A DNA stretch of 64,000 nt from Haladaptatus halobius (lineage in GTDB: Archaea; Halobacteriota; Halobacteria; Halobacteriales; Haladaptataceae). The notes beneath the pieces are model-generated. The model did no database searches, was not told where the DNA came from, and saw only the letters and a program-made list of their open reading frames with translations. Location of the stretch: contig NZ_CP085336.1 of assembly GCF_020618475.1 (NCBI RefSeq), positions 62,001 through 126,000 on the forward strand, in the 5' to 3' direction. A program made the position numbers and the translations under genes. Positions 1-9,001 of the stretch are shown piece after piece (the stretch's first letter is position 1; every line of letters starts with the position of its first letter).

Positions 1-2
1 CC

Positions 3-278
3 AAATCTTGGTGTACAAAATCTGTTGTCCTCCTCTACTCGCTAAGGTTTGAGTCCATCCTCGTTCCATTACAAGCATACTACTGTAATGCTAGGCAAGA
101 AAATCGAACCCGAAGGTTGACCCAAGTTGTTGAATCAGTTAACATTGATATAACGGTCATTACCACCTTTGTCGAGGAGCTTCACGGACAGCCCCAATAC
201 ATTATTTGTATCGCCACAGGAAATGGACTACTTATCATTGAGTCCTCTGTTCCTTTTCGAGTCGCGGAAGCCCATTAA
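3..278 (+). CDS. possible C-terminal gene fragment entering from the left edge
   Basis: One frame stays open from the window edge to a TAA at 276-278, about 91 codons, with no start codon that looks genuine. It contains a plausible amphipathic stretch (VVESVNIDITVITTFVEEL) but I recognise no family. It may be the end of a gene lying mostly outside the window, or chance. Confidence 0.2.
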   Translation, partial: KSWCTKSVVLLYSLRFESILVPLQAYYCNARQENRTRRLTQVVESVNIDITVITTFVEELHGQPQYIICIATGNGLLIIESSVPFRVAEAH

Positions 279-1002
279 TGGTCTTGTGAGCAATTGCCCA
301 AGCTCTGGTACGTCAAAGATATGTTAAGAGGCGTAAGGCGAAAAAGGGGGGCGTAGGAACTTTGGCATCAGCACCGGCAAGTATGAGTGCATCTCCTATT
401 GATGTCCAATCCTTTTCACTGTCCATCGCTGTGGTTTAGTATTCCAACATTTTCTTTAAAATTTCTCTGTACTTCGTGCTTGTCTATTGGTCTTTGATTC
501 ACATAAATGGTAGCACGATAATTCGATTACATGTATAGTTATGTAAAGGGCCCTCCAACGGTTGAGGGCGCGTTTCGACTGAGTACTTCAAGGAAAGAAT
601 GCCAAAATGATTGGATAACAAATATCTAATTCAGTATTAACGACGGGTAGTTCATTAATGATAAACTAACTTGGGCTATCGATATCTCTGAACAACAGAA
701 GGAAAAACGGTCAGGAAGGAAAATACTCTTAAAAACAAAAGTAAATCAACTACCAAACCATGGAATTACGTTCCAAGTGCGCTTTCCGCCCAAGTTATTA
801 GGTTAGAAGGGAGTGAATCGTAGTTGTTCATCTTTGGCAAACAAAGGTTCGTAAAGGAAGGTCGAGATTAGAGAATATTTCTGTTTGTTCGTCATTAATG
901 AACCCACCGATATTAAGCACAAACAGTTCTTCAGGAATTCTGATGCCAGTACCCGTCGTAAGGATCAGGAGGGACAACTAGAAAAAGGCGATTTCGCGCA
1001 AA
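279..1002. other. AT-rich stretch without a recognisable gene
   Basis: About 720 bases with no convincing open frame on either strand. The sequence is more AT-rich than the neighbouring genes and I see no RNA gene, repeat or transposase remnant. It separates the left-edge fragment from the fucose island regulator. Confidence 0.5.
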
Positions 1003-1782
1003 CTAGGATTTTCGATAGGCGATATTGAGTTCGATAACGTTGACTGCATTGCGGAGGAGGTCAGGAATTTCCTCAGAGAATCGTTCAGTGGACATCCGAC
1101 TTGTCGGCCCTGAGACGCTCACGGCTCCGACGATCTGATTGTCTTTATTTAGAATAGGTGCAGCTACACACCGGAGTCCATTGAGCCGTTCTTCGCGGTC
1201 AAATACAAACCCTTGCTCGCGAATCTCAGCGAGTTCCTTAAAGAGCGTCTCGCGATCGGTAATAGTATTCTCAGTGGTTGACGGCATCCCATGTTTGTCG
1301 AGGATTGCATTTACTCGTCCTTGAGGAAGGTGGGCTAAAATGGCCTTCCCAAGACCCGTGTTGTGGAGATGGACGCGCTGACCGGTGTCTGCATCGACCC
1401 TCACAGCGTCCTCACCGGTTGCGCGATGAAGATAGACACCTTTGCCATGTTCCTCGACGAGCAAGTTCGAGAGTTCGCCCGACTCCTCCGCTAGGGATCG
1501 AACCTCAGGTTTCGCGATTTCGTAAATAGGGAGCTTGCTTCGTGCTTGTGCGCCAAGGTCGAGGAACCGAAGTCCGACGAAATATGTGCCATTTTGCTTA
1601 ATGACATATTCTTCCTGTTCGAGGGTGCTGAGATAATTATGAACGCTACTCTTAGGCAGGTCGAGATGCTGGGCAAGTTCTGTAACTCGTGCTCCGTCTA
1701 GCTCTTTGAGTGATTCAATAATCCTAAAGGTTGTCACTGTGGACTTCACAGGGTTTTTTGCCCGATTCGAGTTTTCGCTCAT
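1003..1782 (-). CDS. IclR-family transcriptional regulator
   Basis: A 259-residue protein of normal IclR length. An N-terminal winged helix-turn-helix (about residues 15-75, including VTELAQHLDLPKSSVHNYL) is followed by a GAF-like effector domain (about 85-255) with the family stretch HNTGLGKAILAHL. IclR proteins usually bind an operator near the genes they control and respond to a small sugar acid or aromatic. It is transcribed away from the enolase-family gene and lies immediately downstream of the FAH hydrolase gene, so it is the likely local regulator of the sugar-acid genes. That target assignment is inference from position. The ligand is unknown; 2-keto-3-deoxy-fuconate or a related acid would be expected. 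Confidence 0.88.
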   Translation of the reverse strand: MSENSNRAKNPVKSTVTTFRIIESLKELDGARVTELAQHLDLPKSSVHNYLSTLEQEEYVIKQNGTYFVGLRFLDLGAQARSKLPIYEIAKPEVRSLAEESGELSNLLVEEHGKGVYLHRATGEDAVRVDADTGQRVHLHNTGLGKAILAHLPQGRVNAILDKHGMPSTTENTITDRETLFKELAEIREQGFVFDREERLNGLRCVAAPILNKDNQIVGAVSVSGPTSRMSTERFSEEIPDLLRNAVNVIELNIAYRKS

Positions 1783-1904
1783 TCGTACCGTGACTGATGT
1801 TATCGTATTATATAAAACCTGTTCACAAATGCTGAATACCTAGCAACCGTATTGATTCGACGAGAACGGAGCTGAAAACGAATGATGGGCTTGTACGGGG
1901 AAGA

Positions 1905-2759
1905 TTACTCAGCTACGACACTGTTCTCGAGAATTCCAATACCCTCGATTTCAGCTTCGACCACATCGCCAGGTTCGAGAAGTTCTGGCGGGTCGCGGAA
2001 AATACCGACACCACCGGGAGTCCCGGTTGAGATAACGTCTCCTGGCCGAAGCGTCATAACATTACTGATGTACGAAATCAGCTCCCCGACATCGAAAATG
2101 AACTCCTCAGTGTTCGAGGATTGCTTTATATCTCCATTCACGCGGAGTTCGACATTGACCGCGTTCGGGTCGAATTCATCACCCGCAACAAGTGTGGGAC
2201 CCATCGGTGAGAAGGTGTCATAGCTTTTCCCACGGAAAAACTGACCATCACTGAACTGTGCGTCGCGCGCGCTTACGTCATTGATGACCGTGTATCCCGC
2301 AACGTAGTCATCAGCTTCGCCGGCGTCAATGCGTCGCCCAGTTCGACCAACGACTACGCCGAGCTCAACCTCGTAGTCGACTTCCTCCACATCAATCGGG
2401 TGGACGATAGGGCTGCCTGGATTCGTCACGGTTGTCGGCGCTTTCGCGAACAGAAGTGGATCCTCGGGAATTTCCTCATCCTGCTCTTCGGCGTGGTCAT
2501 GGTAGTTCATCCCGGCACAGATTATCTTGCCCGGCTTCGGAATCGGGGCGAGAAGCGAAATATTCCCATGGTCGAGAACGGGGAGTGCCTCGTTTTCAAC
2601 TGCACGCCGGATGGCTTGGCGGTAACTCACGTCGCCAATCTCGGAAAGTATTGGCGTGCCTGTCGGGAGGGCATTCAGTGCATACACTTTTCCGTTTAAT
2701 AGGACGCCCCACTGGGGATTCCCGCTGGCTGTGTAGCGAACGAATTGCATCGTCATCAA
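1905..2759 (-). CDS. FAH-family hydrolase, probable 2,4-diketo-3-deoxy-L-fuconate hydrolase
   Basis: A 284-residue fumarylacetoacetate hydrolase superfamily protein. The Mg-binding acids appear as DYEVELGVVVGR (Glu130, Glu132), followed by NDVSARD (Asp161) and the active-site segment KSYDTFSPMGP. Family members cleave beta-diketo acids. In the bacterial and archaeal non-phosphorylated fucose or rhamnose routes this enzyme splits 2,4-diketo-3-deoxy-fuconate (or rhamnonate) into pyruvate and lactate. The neighbours (enolase-family dehydratase, fucosidases, SDR, lactonase) make that the best substrate guess. It is divergent from the dehydratase across a 133-base promoter region. Start is one of three nearby ATGs (2759, 2756, 2750); the MQFVRYTASG start at 2750 best fits the family. 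Confidence 0.85.
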   Translation of the reverse strand: MMTMQFVRYTASGNPQWGVLLNGKVYALNALPTGTPILSEIGDVSYRQAIRRAVENEALPVLDHGNISLLAPIPKPGKIICAGMNYHDHAEEQDEEIPEDPLLFAKAPTTVTNPGSPIVHPIDVEEVDYEVELGVVVGRTGRRIDAGEADDYVAGYTVINDVSARDAQFSDGQFFRGKSYDTFSPMGPTLVAGDEFDPNAVNVELRVNGDIKQSSNTEEFIFDVGELISYISNVMTLRPGDVISTGTPGGVGIFRDPPELLEPGDVVEAEIEGIGILENSVVAE

Positions 2760-2861
2760 AAATTAGTAGCTGTGACTTAAAGGTTCGTTCCGAAACAATG
2801 GTAATCCTCTCTCGTTTGCCGTCTCTCGCTATACGGATGATGACATCTATTTGGTGAATAC

Positions 2862-2867
2862 TTTTAT
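2862..2867 (+). promoter_or_regulatory. TATA-like box before the dehydratase gene
   Basis: TTTTAT lies 26 bases upstream of the ATG at 2893, the spacing expected for a leaderless archaeal transcript. It sits in the divergent region between the FAH hydrolase and dehydratase genes, where an IclR operator would also be expected; I could not identify one. Confidence 0.4.
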
Positions 2868-2892
2868 CATAGCGCTTCAATATGGTAGTTAT

Positions 2893-4065
2893 ATGGGTCC
2901 GACAATCACCCGTATAGAAAGTGTAGAATTCAAGTACCCGCTCGAAGACGTCGGGACAGATGAAGCCGGGTTCAATCTCGTCTACGAGCCGGGAACCACC
3001 ACCGAGCGGAAACTGTTCGCGATTAAAGTCCACACTGATACGGGTATCACTGGCGAATACGTTGGAGGGAATTCGCCGGCTGCCGCCCAGTGGAATATGT
3101 TCGCCGATTATCTCGTTGGGAAGAACCCGCTCCAACGCGAAAAGCACTGGAGTGAAGTGAAACGCGCATTACGGAAGTACGATCGGATGGGAATCGGCCC
3201 TATTGACATTGCGCTCTGGGACTTCGCAGGAAAGTACTACAACGCCCCAATCCATGAACTACTCGGAACGTATCGGACGCGCCTCCCTGCCTACGCCTCA
3301 ACATACCACGGCGACGAAAATGGTGGTCTCGACTCGCCAGAAGCATTCGCCGATTTTGCCGAGGAATGTTACGATCGAGGATTCGACGGCTACAAAATTC
3401 ACGGTTGGGGAGGGAGTGATGCATCCCGAAAAATCGATCGCGAGATAGCAGCTGTTCACGCAGTCGGTGAGCGCGTCGGCGATAAAATGGATCTAATGCT
3501 TGACCCAGCTTGCGAGTACGAGACGTTCGGCGATGCTCTCAAAGTTGGACGGGCACTCGACGAAGAGGGGTTTTACTGGTACGAGGATCCCTTCCGCGAC
3601 GCTGGCATTTCCCAACATGCTCATCGCAAACTCGCACAGAAACTAAATACGCCTATCCTACAAACGGAACACATTCGAGGGCTAGAATCTCACTCTGATT
3701 TCGTCCAGAACGAATCGACCGACTTCGTCCGTGCCGATCCTGAATACGACGCGGGAATCACTGGTGCAATGAAGATCGCCCACATGGCAGAGGGCTACGG
3801 GCTTGATGTGGAATTCCACGCCCCTGGGCCAGCCCAGCGTCATTGTATCGCGGCCGTTCGGAACGCAAACTACTATGAACTTGCACTCGTACATCCAAAG
3901 TGTGCGAACACCCAACCTCCCGTCTACGAGGGTGCCTACTCGGACATGATCGAGAATGTCGAGGACGGCACAGTCCCCGTTCCGGATGAACCTGGTCTCG
4001 GCGTTGAATATAATTGGAGTTATATCACGGACAATCAGACGGGAAGCGTCCATATCTACGAATAA
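2893..4065 (+). CDS. enolase-superfamily sugar-acid dehydratase (L-fuconate/rhamnonate type)
   Basis: A mandelate racemase/muconate lactonizing enzyme family protein of about 390 residues. The ATG at 2893 (MGPTITRIESVEF) is chosen over the in-frame ATG 42 bases upstream because the family begins here and a TATA-like box fits. Visible catalytic features are a KIHGWGG segment (base, about Lys168), metal ligands in MLDPACEY (Asp204), WYEDPF (Glu231) and QTEHIRG (Glu259), and EFHAPG for the His side of the catalytic dyad. Such enzymes dehydrate aldonic acids to 2-keto-3-deoxy acids. With fucosidases and an FAH hydrolase nearby, L-fuconate is the most likely substrate; L-rhamnonate or D-galactonate cannot be excluded. 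A broken paralogue lies at 5221-5493. Confidence 0.85.
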   Translation: MGPTITRIESVEFKYPLEDVGTDEAGFNLVYEPGTTTERKLFAIKVHTDTGITGEYVGGNSPAAAQWNMFADYLVGKNPLQREKHWSEVKRALRKYDRMGIGPIDIALWDFAGKYYNAPIHELLGTYRTRLPAYASTYHGDENGGLDSPEAFADFAEECYDRGFDGYKIHGWGGSDASRKIDREIAAVHAVGERVGDKMDLMLDPACEYETFGDALKVGRALDEEGFYWYEDPFRDAGISQHAHRKLAQKLNTPILQTEHIRGLESHSDFVQNESTDFVRADPEYDAGITGAMKIAHMAEGYGLDVEFHAPGPAQRHCIAAVRNANYYELALVHPKCANTQPPVYEGAYSDMIENVEDGTVPVPDEPGLGVEYNWSYITDNQTGSVHIYE

Positions 4066-4074
4066 CTATTGATC

Positions 4075-5172
4075 ATGACTTATAAAGCTGGAATTATTGG
4101 GACTGGCGGTATTGCCGGCATGGGTATCCTCGGAATGCATGACGCGGAGGCGATTGGGAAAGAGAAGATACGTGCCAGTCACGCCGGCGGGTACGACGCA
4201 GCTCGCGACATCGAACTGGTTGCGGTTGCTGACGTTGATGAAGAGAAACTAGAACGCTTCGGTGAAGCATGGGATATCTCGGCGGGGAGACGCTATGACG
4301 GTCACGAGGCTATGCTCGAGGCCGAAGACCTTGACGTGGTTTCGACCTGTACTCCGTCGTTTCTCCACCACCGCCACGTCATCGACGCAGCCCACTCAGA
4401 GGCATCGCCTTCGGTTATTTGGTGTGAAAAACCGATTGACTCGCAGGTAACGAACGCGAAAGAGATGATTGCCGCCTGTGAGAAGACAGACACCGAGCTC
4501 GTGGTGAACCACTCATTCCGGTTCACTGATAAGCTCCAACAACTCCATCGACTCATTCACGAGGAAGACATTCTCGGAGATGTTCACTCAGTTTCGGCGC
4601 AGTTCCGGATGGAGCTCCTTCGCAACTCCACGCATCTACTCGACACCCTCGTCTACTTACTGGACGCTCGAGCGAAAACCATTGGAGGCTTTATTAACGG
4701 TGAAAACGAGGCTGCGGAGTCGCTGAACGCAACCCAACCAATCGACGATGCAGGCGGTGGCGGCTTCGTCGTCATGGATGACGGAACCTTCGTCACGATC
4801 GACTGTACGATCCCTCGCAACGTCTCTTCGATGACGTTCCAGTTCATCGGCTCGAAGGGGAAACTCTACCTCAACAACGACGATGGCGAGTGGCGATACT
4901 GGCGCCTCAATAACGGTGAACATATCGAAACACCGTTACCGGGAATCGATGAATCGTGGACTTGGGAGGACGATTACAAAGGATCGTTTGAAAACGCGGC
5001 AAACCATATCGTCGACTTGCTTGGCGGAGAGGCCAACAATCACTCGACGGGTGTGGCGGCCCTGCGTTCTTTAGAAATCATCGTCGGCTTCTACATCTCT
5101 CACTACACCGGAAGTCAGGTCGACATCCCACTGAATCGGCCACTCCGCGATGTCCTGATCACATCTTGGTGA
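4075..5172 (+). CDS. Gfo/Idh/MocA-family oxidoreductase
   Basis: A protein of about 365 residues beginning MTYKAGIIGTGGIAGMG, a Rossmann nucleotide-binding start with GxGxxxG. The CEKPID segment is the family EKP motif contributing the active-site lysine. The C-terminal alpha/beta domain carries MTFQFIGSKGKLYL, typical of the family. These NAD(P)-dependent enzymes oxidise or reduce sugars, inositols and related cyclic substrates. It starts 9 bases after the dehydratase stop, so the two are probably co-transcribed. A role as sugar dehydrogenase in the fucose route is possible, for example as the first oxidation step, but the sequence alone does not fix the substrate. Confidence 0.85.
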   Translation: MTYKAGIIGTGGIAGMGILGMHDAEAIGKEKIRASHAGGYDAARDIELVAVADVDEEKLERFGEAWDISAGRRYDGHEAMLEAEDLDVVSTCTPSFLHHRHVIDAAHSEASPSVIWCEKPIDSQVTNAKEMIAACEKTDTELVVNHSFRFTDKLQQLHRLIHEEDILGDVHSVSAQFRMELLRNSTHLLDTLVYLLDARAKTIGGFINGENEAAESLNATQPIDDAGGGGFVVMDDGTFVTIDCTIPRNVSSMTFQFIGSKGKLYLNNDDGEWRYWRLNNGEHIETPLPGIDESWTWEDDYKGSFENAANHIVDLLGGEANNHSTGVAALRSLEIIVGFYISHYTGSQVDIPLNRPLRDVLITSW

Positions 5173-5220
5173 ATTGACAGTCAGCTAGATAGTGAGCAAA
5201 AGTAGTGTCGTCGCGAGGCA

Positions 5221-5493
5221 TTACTCGTATATATGGAAGCTATCAGTTTTCCCATGATGTAGTTCCAGTCGTAGTCGACGCCGAGACCGGAATTGACGTA
5301 CACTGTGATCATGCCGTCGGCGTCGATGGTGTCGATTATATCCGAGTACTCGCTCTCGTCCACTGACGGCTGGGTATCCGGACAGTCGAGGAGAACCAGC
5401 ACGAGTTTGTAGTAGTTGGTATAACGGATATTGATCGATGCCGACGTCTTCAATTGGGTATGTGAACTCCGCTAATTCGATTTTGGTTTTCAA
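5221..5493 (-). pseudogene. internally deleted enolase-superfamily dehydratase remnant
   Basis: The first about 20 codons (KTKIELAEFTYPIEDVG) match the start of the intact dehydratase at 2893. After a short junction the reading switches frame into its C-terminal 60 residues (YYKLVLVLLDCPDTQPSV, then SGLGVDYDWNYI). A second frame change is needed to reach the final IYE and TAA at 5221. About 300 central residues, including all metal ligands, are absent. It lies convergent to the oxidoreductase gene and divergent from the ABC lipoprotein gene. Confidence 0.8.
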
Positions 5494-5641
5494 GGCGCAA
5501 TATCGAGTTCCAGCTATACCACCATATTAAATCACCGTATTTCAGCCGTTGGTGGATCGACAGTGTCCTTCAGGTAGCTGTTCATTGGGATTGATCGATT
5601 AATGACTAATGCTCAGAGACAATAACAGAATATTCATGGAA

Positions 5642-5650
5642 TATATTATA
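5642..5650 (+). promoter_or_regulatory. TATA-like box before the sugar ABC transporter operon
   Basis: TATATTATA lies about 30 bases upstream of the ATG at 5678, consistent with a leaderless transcript of the transporter operon. Confidence 0.4.
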
Positions 5651-5677
5651 CTAATTACGAAAGATTCATTTACCCCT

Positions 5678-7126
5678 ATGTCTAAATTTGACTCGTCTAT
5701 GATTAACGAAGAGAGGCGACGAGCCCTCAGAACCATTGGTGCGGCTGGAATGATCGGTCTTGCAGGATGCTCCGGTGATAGCAATTCCGAGGGCGACGGT
5801 GGAAGCAGCGGTGACGGTGGGGGTGGCAACTCTAACGCGATATCGTGGTGGAACCTCGCCGTTCAGGGTACTGCCAAAGAAGCTACTAAAAAGCTTGAGA
5901 GCATGTTCGAAGAGCAGACGGGCATCCAAGTCGAACAAACGAAGTATGAGAACACACCCTACAAGTCGGCGATATCAAATGCGCTTGGAACGAACGAGGC
6001 CCCGGATCTATTTTACATCTGGCCTGGCCCAAATCGCCTCGGCCGCTACGTCCGCAACGGGAACGTCATTCCACTAGATGGAGTTCTTTCTAATAAGCAA
6101 CAAAAAGCCCAGATTCCGGACGGGATTCGCGGGACGAAGTACAAAAAAGGAGAAATTCTGTCCTGGCGTAACAAAGGCGGAAAGATGTATAGCATCCCGT
6201 ACGATCTAGCGGGTATTCCGATCTGGTACAACAAGAACGTGCTCAACGACGCTGGTGTCGATCCAAAACGACTTCAGCACGCGACGGACATCACATGGAG
6301 CGAGTTCCTCGACATCTGTTCAAAGCTATCTGATGCCGGCTACACGGCGATCGAGTGTGGGAACCGAAACCGCTGGACTATTGGCCATTGGGTCTCAGCC
6401 TTCATGATCAAGGCAGCTGGCGTCGACCATTACTATAACGCGGCATACGGGTTGAAAGGCGCGTCCCTAACCGACAAACCCTTCCAGACCGCTCTCTCGC
6501 GACTCAAAAAATTGTACGACGACGGTTATTTTAATAAAGATATCAACTCTCTAAATAACAACGAGGCCGCTTCCCTGTTTTTCAATGGACAGGCAGGCTT
6601 CTGGCACCAGGGGACCTGGGTCAGCGAGATCATTTCCTCACAGGCTCCCGATAGCTTCGCTGGAATTCCCGACGCTATGGACTATATGTGGTGGCCGGCC
6701 TTCCAAGACGTGTATGAGAACAGTAAGAACGAGCGAATGAGTGTCGTGCCCAATTCTACGGTCGCCATCAGTTCCCAAGCTGCCAAGCGTGGCGACAAGC
6801 ACCTAGCTAACGTCAAAAAGTTCGCTAGCTTCTTCGGTAGTCTCGACGCGCAGAAAGCTTTCTTCGAAATTACTGGTTCACCCGTTACGCGAACTGACGT
6901 GTACGACGAGGTAGAAATGTCACCAAGTCAGAAGACGACTACAGCCACAGTTGACCAGCTACAGTCCGCCGACGCGGTCGGAATGGTGTTCGATGTCGCT
7001 TTCCTCCCAGAGACAACCGAAGCGTTGCTGTCGGCGGGTCAGGAGTTGTTCACCGGAGCCTCTCCGCCAAAACTGTTGCAGAAAGCCCAAAAAACAAACA
7101 AGAAGGCGCTCTCGAACCTCAAGTGA
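5678..7126 (+). CDS. sugar ABC transporter substrate-binding lipoprotein
   Basis: About 482 residues with an N-terminal export signal: an arginine-rich Tat-like segment (EERRRALRTIG), a hydrophobic stretch and a lipobox LAGC (Cys31), followed by a Ser/Gly/Asp-rich linker typical of haloarchaeal lipoproteins. The remainder is a family 1 extracellular solute-binding fold with WWNLAVQGTAKEATKKL and ADLFYIWPG-like segments. It would capture an oligosaccharide outside the cell for the two permeases that follow. The upstream in-frame ATG at about 5609 is rejected because it would place a long extension before the signal peptide. Context points to fucosylated oligosaccharides. Confidence 0.88.
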   Translation: MSKFDSSMINEERRRALRTIGAAGMIGLAGCSGDSNSEGDGGSSGDGGGGNSNAISWWNLAVQGTAKEATKKLESMFEEQTGIQVEQTKYENTPYKSAISNALGTNEAPDLFYIWPGPNRLGRYVRNGNVIPLDGVLSNKQQKAQIPDGIRGTKYKKGEILSWRNKGGKMYSIPYDLAGIPIWYNKNVLNDAGVDPKRLQHATDITWSEFLDICSKLSDAGYTAIECGNRNRWTIGHWVSAFMIKAAGVDHYYNAAYGLKGASLTDKPFQTALSRLKKLYDDGYFNKDINSLNNNEAASLFFNGQAGFWHQGTWVSEIISSQAPDSFAGIPDAMDYMWWPAFQDVYENSKNERMSVVPNSTVAISSQAAKRGDKHLANVKKFASFFGSLDAQKAFFEITGSPVTRTDVYDEVEMSPSQKTTTATVDQLQSADAVGMVFDVAFLPETTEALLSAGQELFTGASPPKLLQKAQKTNKKALSNLK

Positions 7127-7129
7127 ATC

Positions 7130-8074
7130 ATGAGCACTGAAAAATCAGGGAGCAACATTTCGGACACCGCCTCTTCAGCGATAGAGACGACAAGAAATTT
7201 CATCGAGGACAACCCTCACTGGTTGTTCCTCCTTCCCGCGCTCCTAATTTATCTCCCGTTTTTGGTACTGCCGGCTCTGGGCATATTTGGGCTAAGTACG
7301 TTCCAGTGGTCTGGATTAGGCGACATGTCGTTCAACGGCGTTGAGAACTTCGTCACGGCCATCTCAGATACTGTCGTCAGCACGTCGCTGTGGCATAATG
7401 TGAAGATTGCGTTCTGGAGCCTCATCCTGCAAGCGGGCATCGGGTTGGCGCTCGCACTCGCCATCTATCGCCTCTCAGACCGCTTTCGACAGTTCTTCCA
7501 GGTCGTGTATCTACTCCCGATGACGCTCATGGCGGTGGCAGTTTCGATGATCTGGGGATACATATACAACCCGTCTTACGGGGTTCTAAACACTGCTATC
7601 CAAAAAATTGGCATGGATTGGAACCCGCTGTGGCTCGGCAGTAAGAGTCTTGCGCTGTACGCCATTATCATCGTGGCGACGTGGCAGTGGACTGGATTCC
7701 GAGTCGTCCTCTGGCTTGCTGGACTCGACAGCATTGACGAGAGCTTGCTCGAGGCGGCACGTATGGACGGTGCAGGGCCACTACAGCGCTTTCGGTATGT
7801 TACGCTGCCGCTGCTAAAGCCGGTCGCCATCTTCATCTCCATCTATACCATTATCGGTTCGTTCAATTCGTTCGTGTATGTCTGGGTCATGACACGGGGA
7901 GGTCCTGGACACGCAAGCGAAGTAATGGTCACCTGGATTTATAAGAACGCGTTTCTCCAGTCGAACTTCGGACAAGCCGCGGCCATCAGTGTCCTTCTGT
8001 TCGTAATCGTCCTCGTGCTCTCGCTGCTAAACATGCGCCTGGGTGATCGCGAGGCTGGAGGTGCAAACCCATGA
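7130..8074 (+). CDS. sugar ABC transporter permease (MalF/UgpA type)
   Basis: A 314-residue membrane protein with six predicted membrane segments and the ATPase-contacting EAA loop EAARMDGAGPLQRFRYVTLP near residues 205-225. Family members form half of the membrane channel of CUT1-type sugar importers. It starts 4 bases after the binding-protein stop and overlaps the next permease by ATGA, indicating translational coupling. The N-terminus carries a short Ser/Thr-rich cytoplasmic tail before the first membrane helix. Confidence 0.92.
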   Translation: MSTEKSGSNISDTASSAIETTRNFIEDNPHWLFLLPALLIYLPFLVLPALGIFGLSTFQWSGLGDMSFNGVENFVTAISDTVVSTSLWHNVKIAFWSLILQAGIGLALALAIYRLSDRFRQFFQVVYLLPMTLMAVAVSMIWGYIYNPSYGVLNTAIQKIGMDWNPLWLGSKSLALYAIIIVATWQWTGFRVVLWLAGLDSIDESLLEAARMDGAGPLQRFRYVTLPLLKPVAIFISIYTIIGSFNSFVYVWVMTRGGPGHASEVMVTWIYKNAFLQSNFGQAAAISVLLFVIVLVLSLLNMRLGDREAGGANP

Positions 8075-8934
8075 GTGTAGATACGGACGCCGCAGAGCCG
8101 ATTAGAGATATTGCCGTCGAGTTGTTCGATAAGCTCTCGGCCCTGTTCGTGTTTGTCGTGGCGGGCGTGTTCCTCGTCCCAGTGCTGTTGTTGCTCGTGA
8201 CAAGTGTCAAATCGAAGACTGAGATCTTCACCAATCCGCTGGCATTGCCTCAGGACTTCCAAATCGAAAATTACGCCACCGCTTGGACAACCGGCGGGTT
8301 CGATCAGTACTTCATGAACAGCGTTATCGTCGTCTCTATCAGTCTCGCGTTGATCCTGTTGCTGTCGAGTTTGGCGGCATACGCGCTTGTCCAGTTCGAC
8401 TTCCCGGCTGATGACTTCATGCTGGTGTTCTTTCTGGCAGGGTTCATGATTCCGCCGCAGGTGTTGCTCGTTCCGCTTTATACCATCATGAATGCGCTGA
8501 ATCTGTTGAACACATACTTCAGCCTCATCTTCGCGTACGTAGCGTTCGGTCTTCCATTCTCGGTGTTCCTGTTGCGGCAGTTCTTCGTCACGATCCCGGA
8601 CACGTACGCCGAAGCCGCTCGCATGGACGGCTGTACCGAGTTTCAGGTTTTCTTCCGTGTCTACCTGCCACTCTCAGTGCCTGCATTGGCAGCCGTCGCT
8701 ATCTACCAGTTCGTCTTCCTCTGGAATGAGTTCCTATACGCTATTATCTTCATCACCGACGACGCGAAGCGGACACTACCGGCCGGTCTCATGGCCTTTC
8801 AGGGTCAGTACGCCGGTGATTGGGCGCAACTCGCTGCTGGGATTGTCATCGCGGTAACACCGACCGTGATCTTCTTCCTGCTTTTCCAGCGGCAGTTCAT
8901 GCGCGGTATCTCGATGGGGACGACAAAGGGATAA
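8071..8934 (+). CDS. sugar ABC transporter permease (MalG/UgpE type)
   Basis: A 287-residue protein with six predicted membrane helices and the EAA loop EAARMDGCTEFQVFFRVYLP. It is the partner permease of a CUT1-type importer. Its ATG overlaps the stop codon of the preceding permease. The ATPase for this importer is not adjacent but lies about 3.5 kb downstream at 12392. Confidence 0.92.
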   Translation: MSVDTDAAEPIRDIAVELFDKLSALFVFVVAGVFLVPVLLLLVTSVKSKTEIFTNPLALPQDFQIENYATAWTTGGFDQYFMNSVIVVSISLALILLLSSLAAYALVQFDFPADDFMLVFFLAGFMIPPQVLLVPLYTIMNALNLLNTYFSLIFAYVAFGLPFSVFLLRQFFVTIPDTYAEAARMDGCTEFQVFFRVYLPLSVPALAAVAIYQFVFLWNEFLYAIIFITDDAKRTLPAGLMAFQGQYAGDWAQLAAGIVIAVTPTVIFFLLFQRQFMRGISMGTTKG

Positions 8935-9001
8935 TTGACTTTGTCGACTCATTCTCGATACCCTTCGCTCTTGATCTCTCGATTCGGTTGGAGAAATCGG
9001 A

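Noticed and set aside
2596..3147. 183-codon minus-strand frame between hydrolase and dehydratase genes
   Set aside because: It overlaps the start of both real genes in other frames and contains no family motif.
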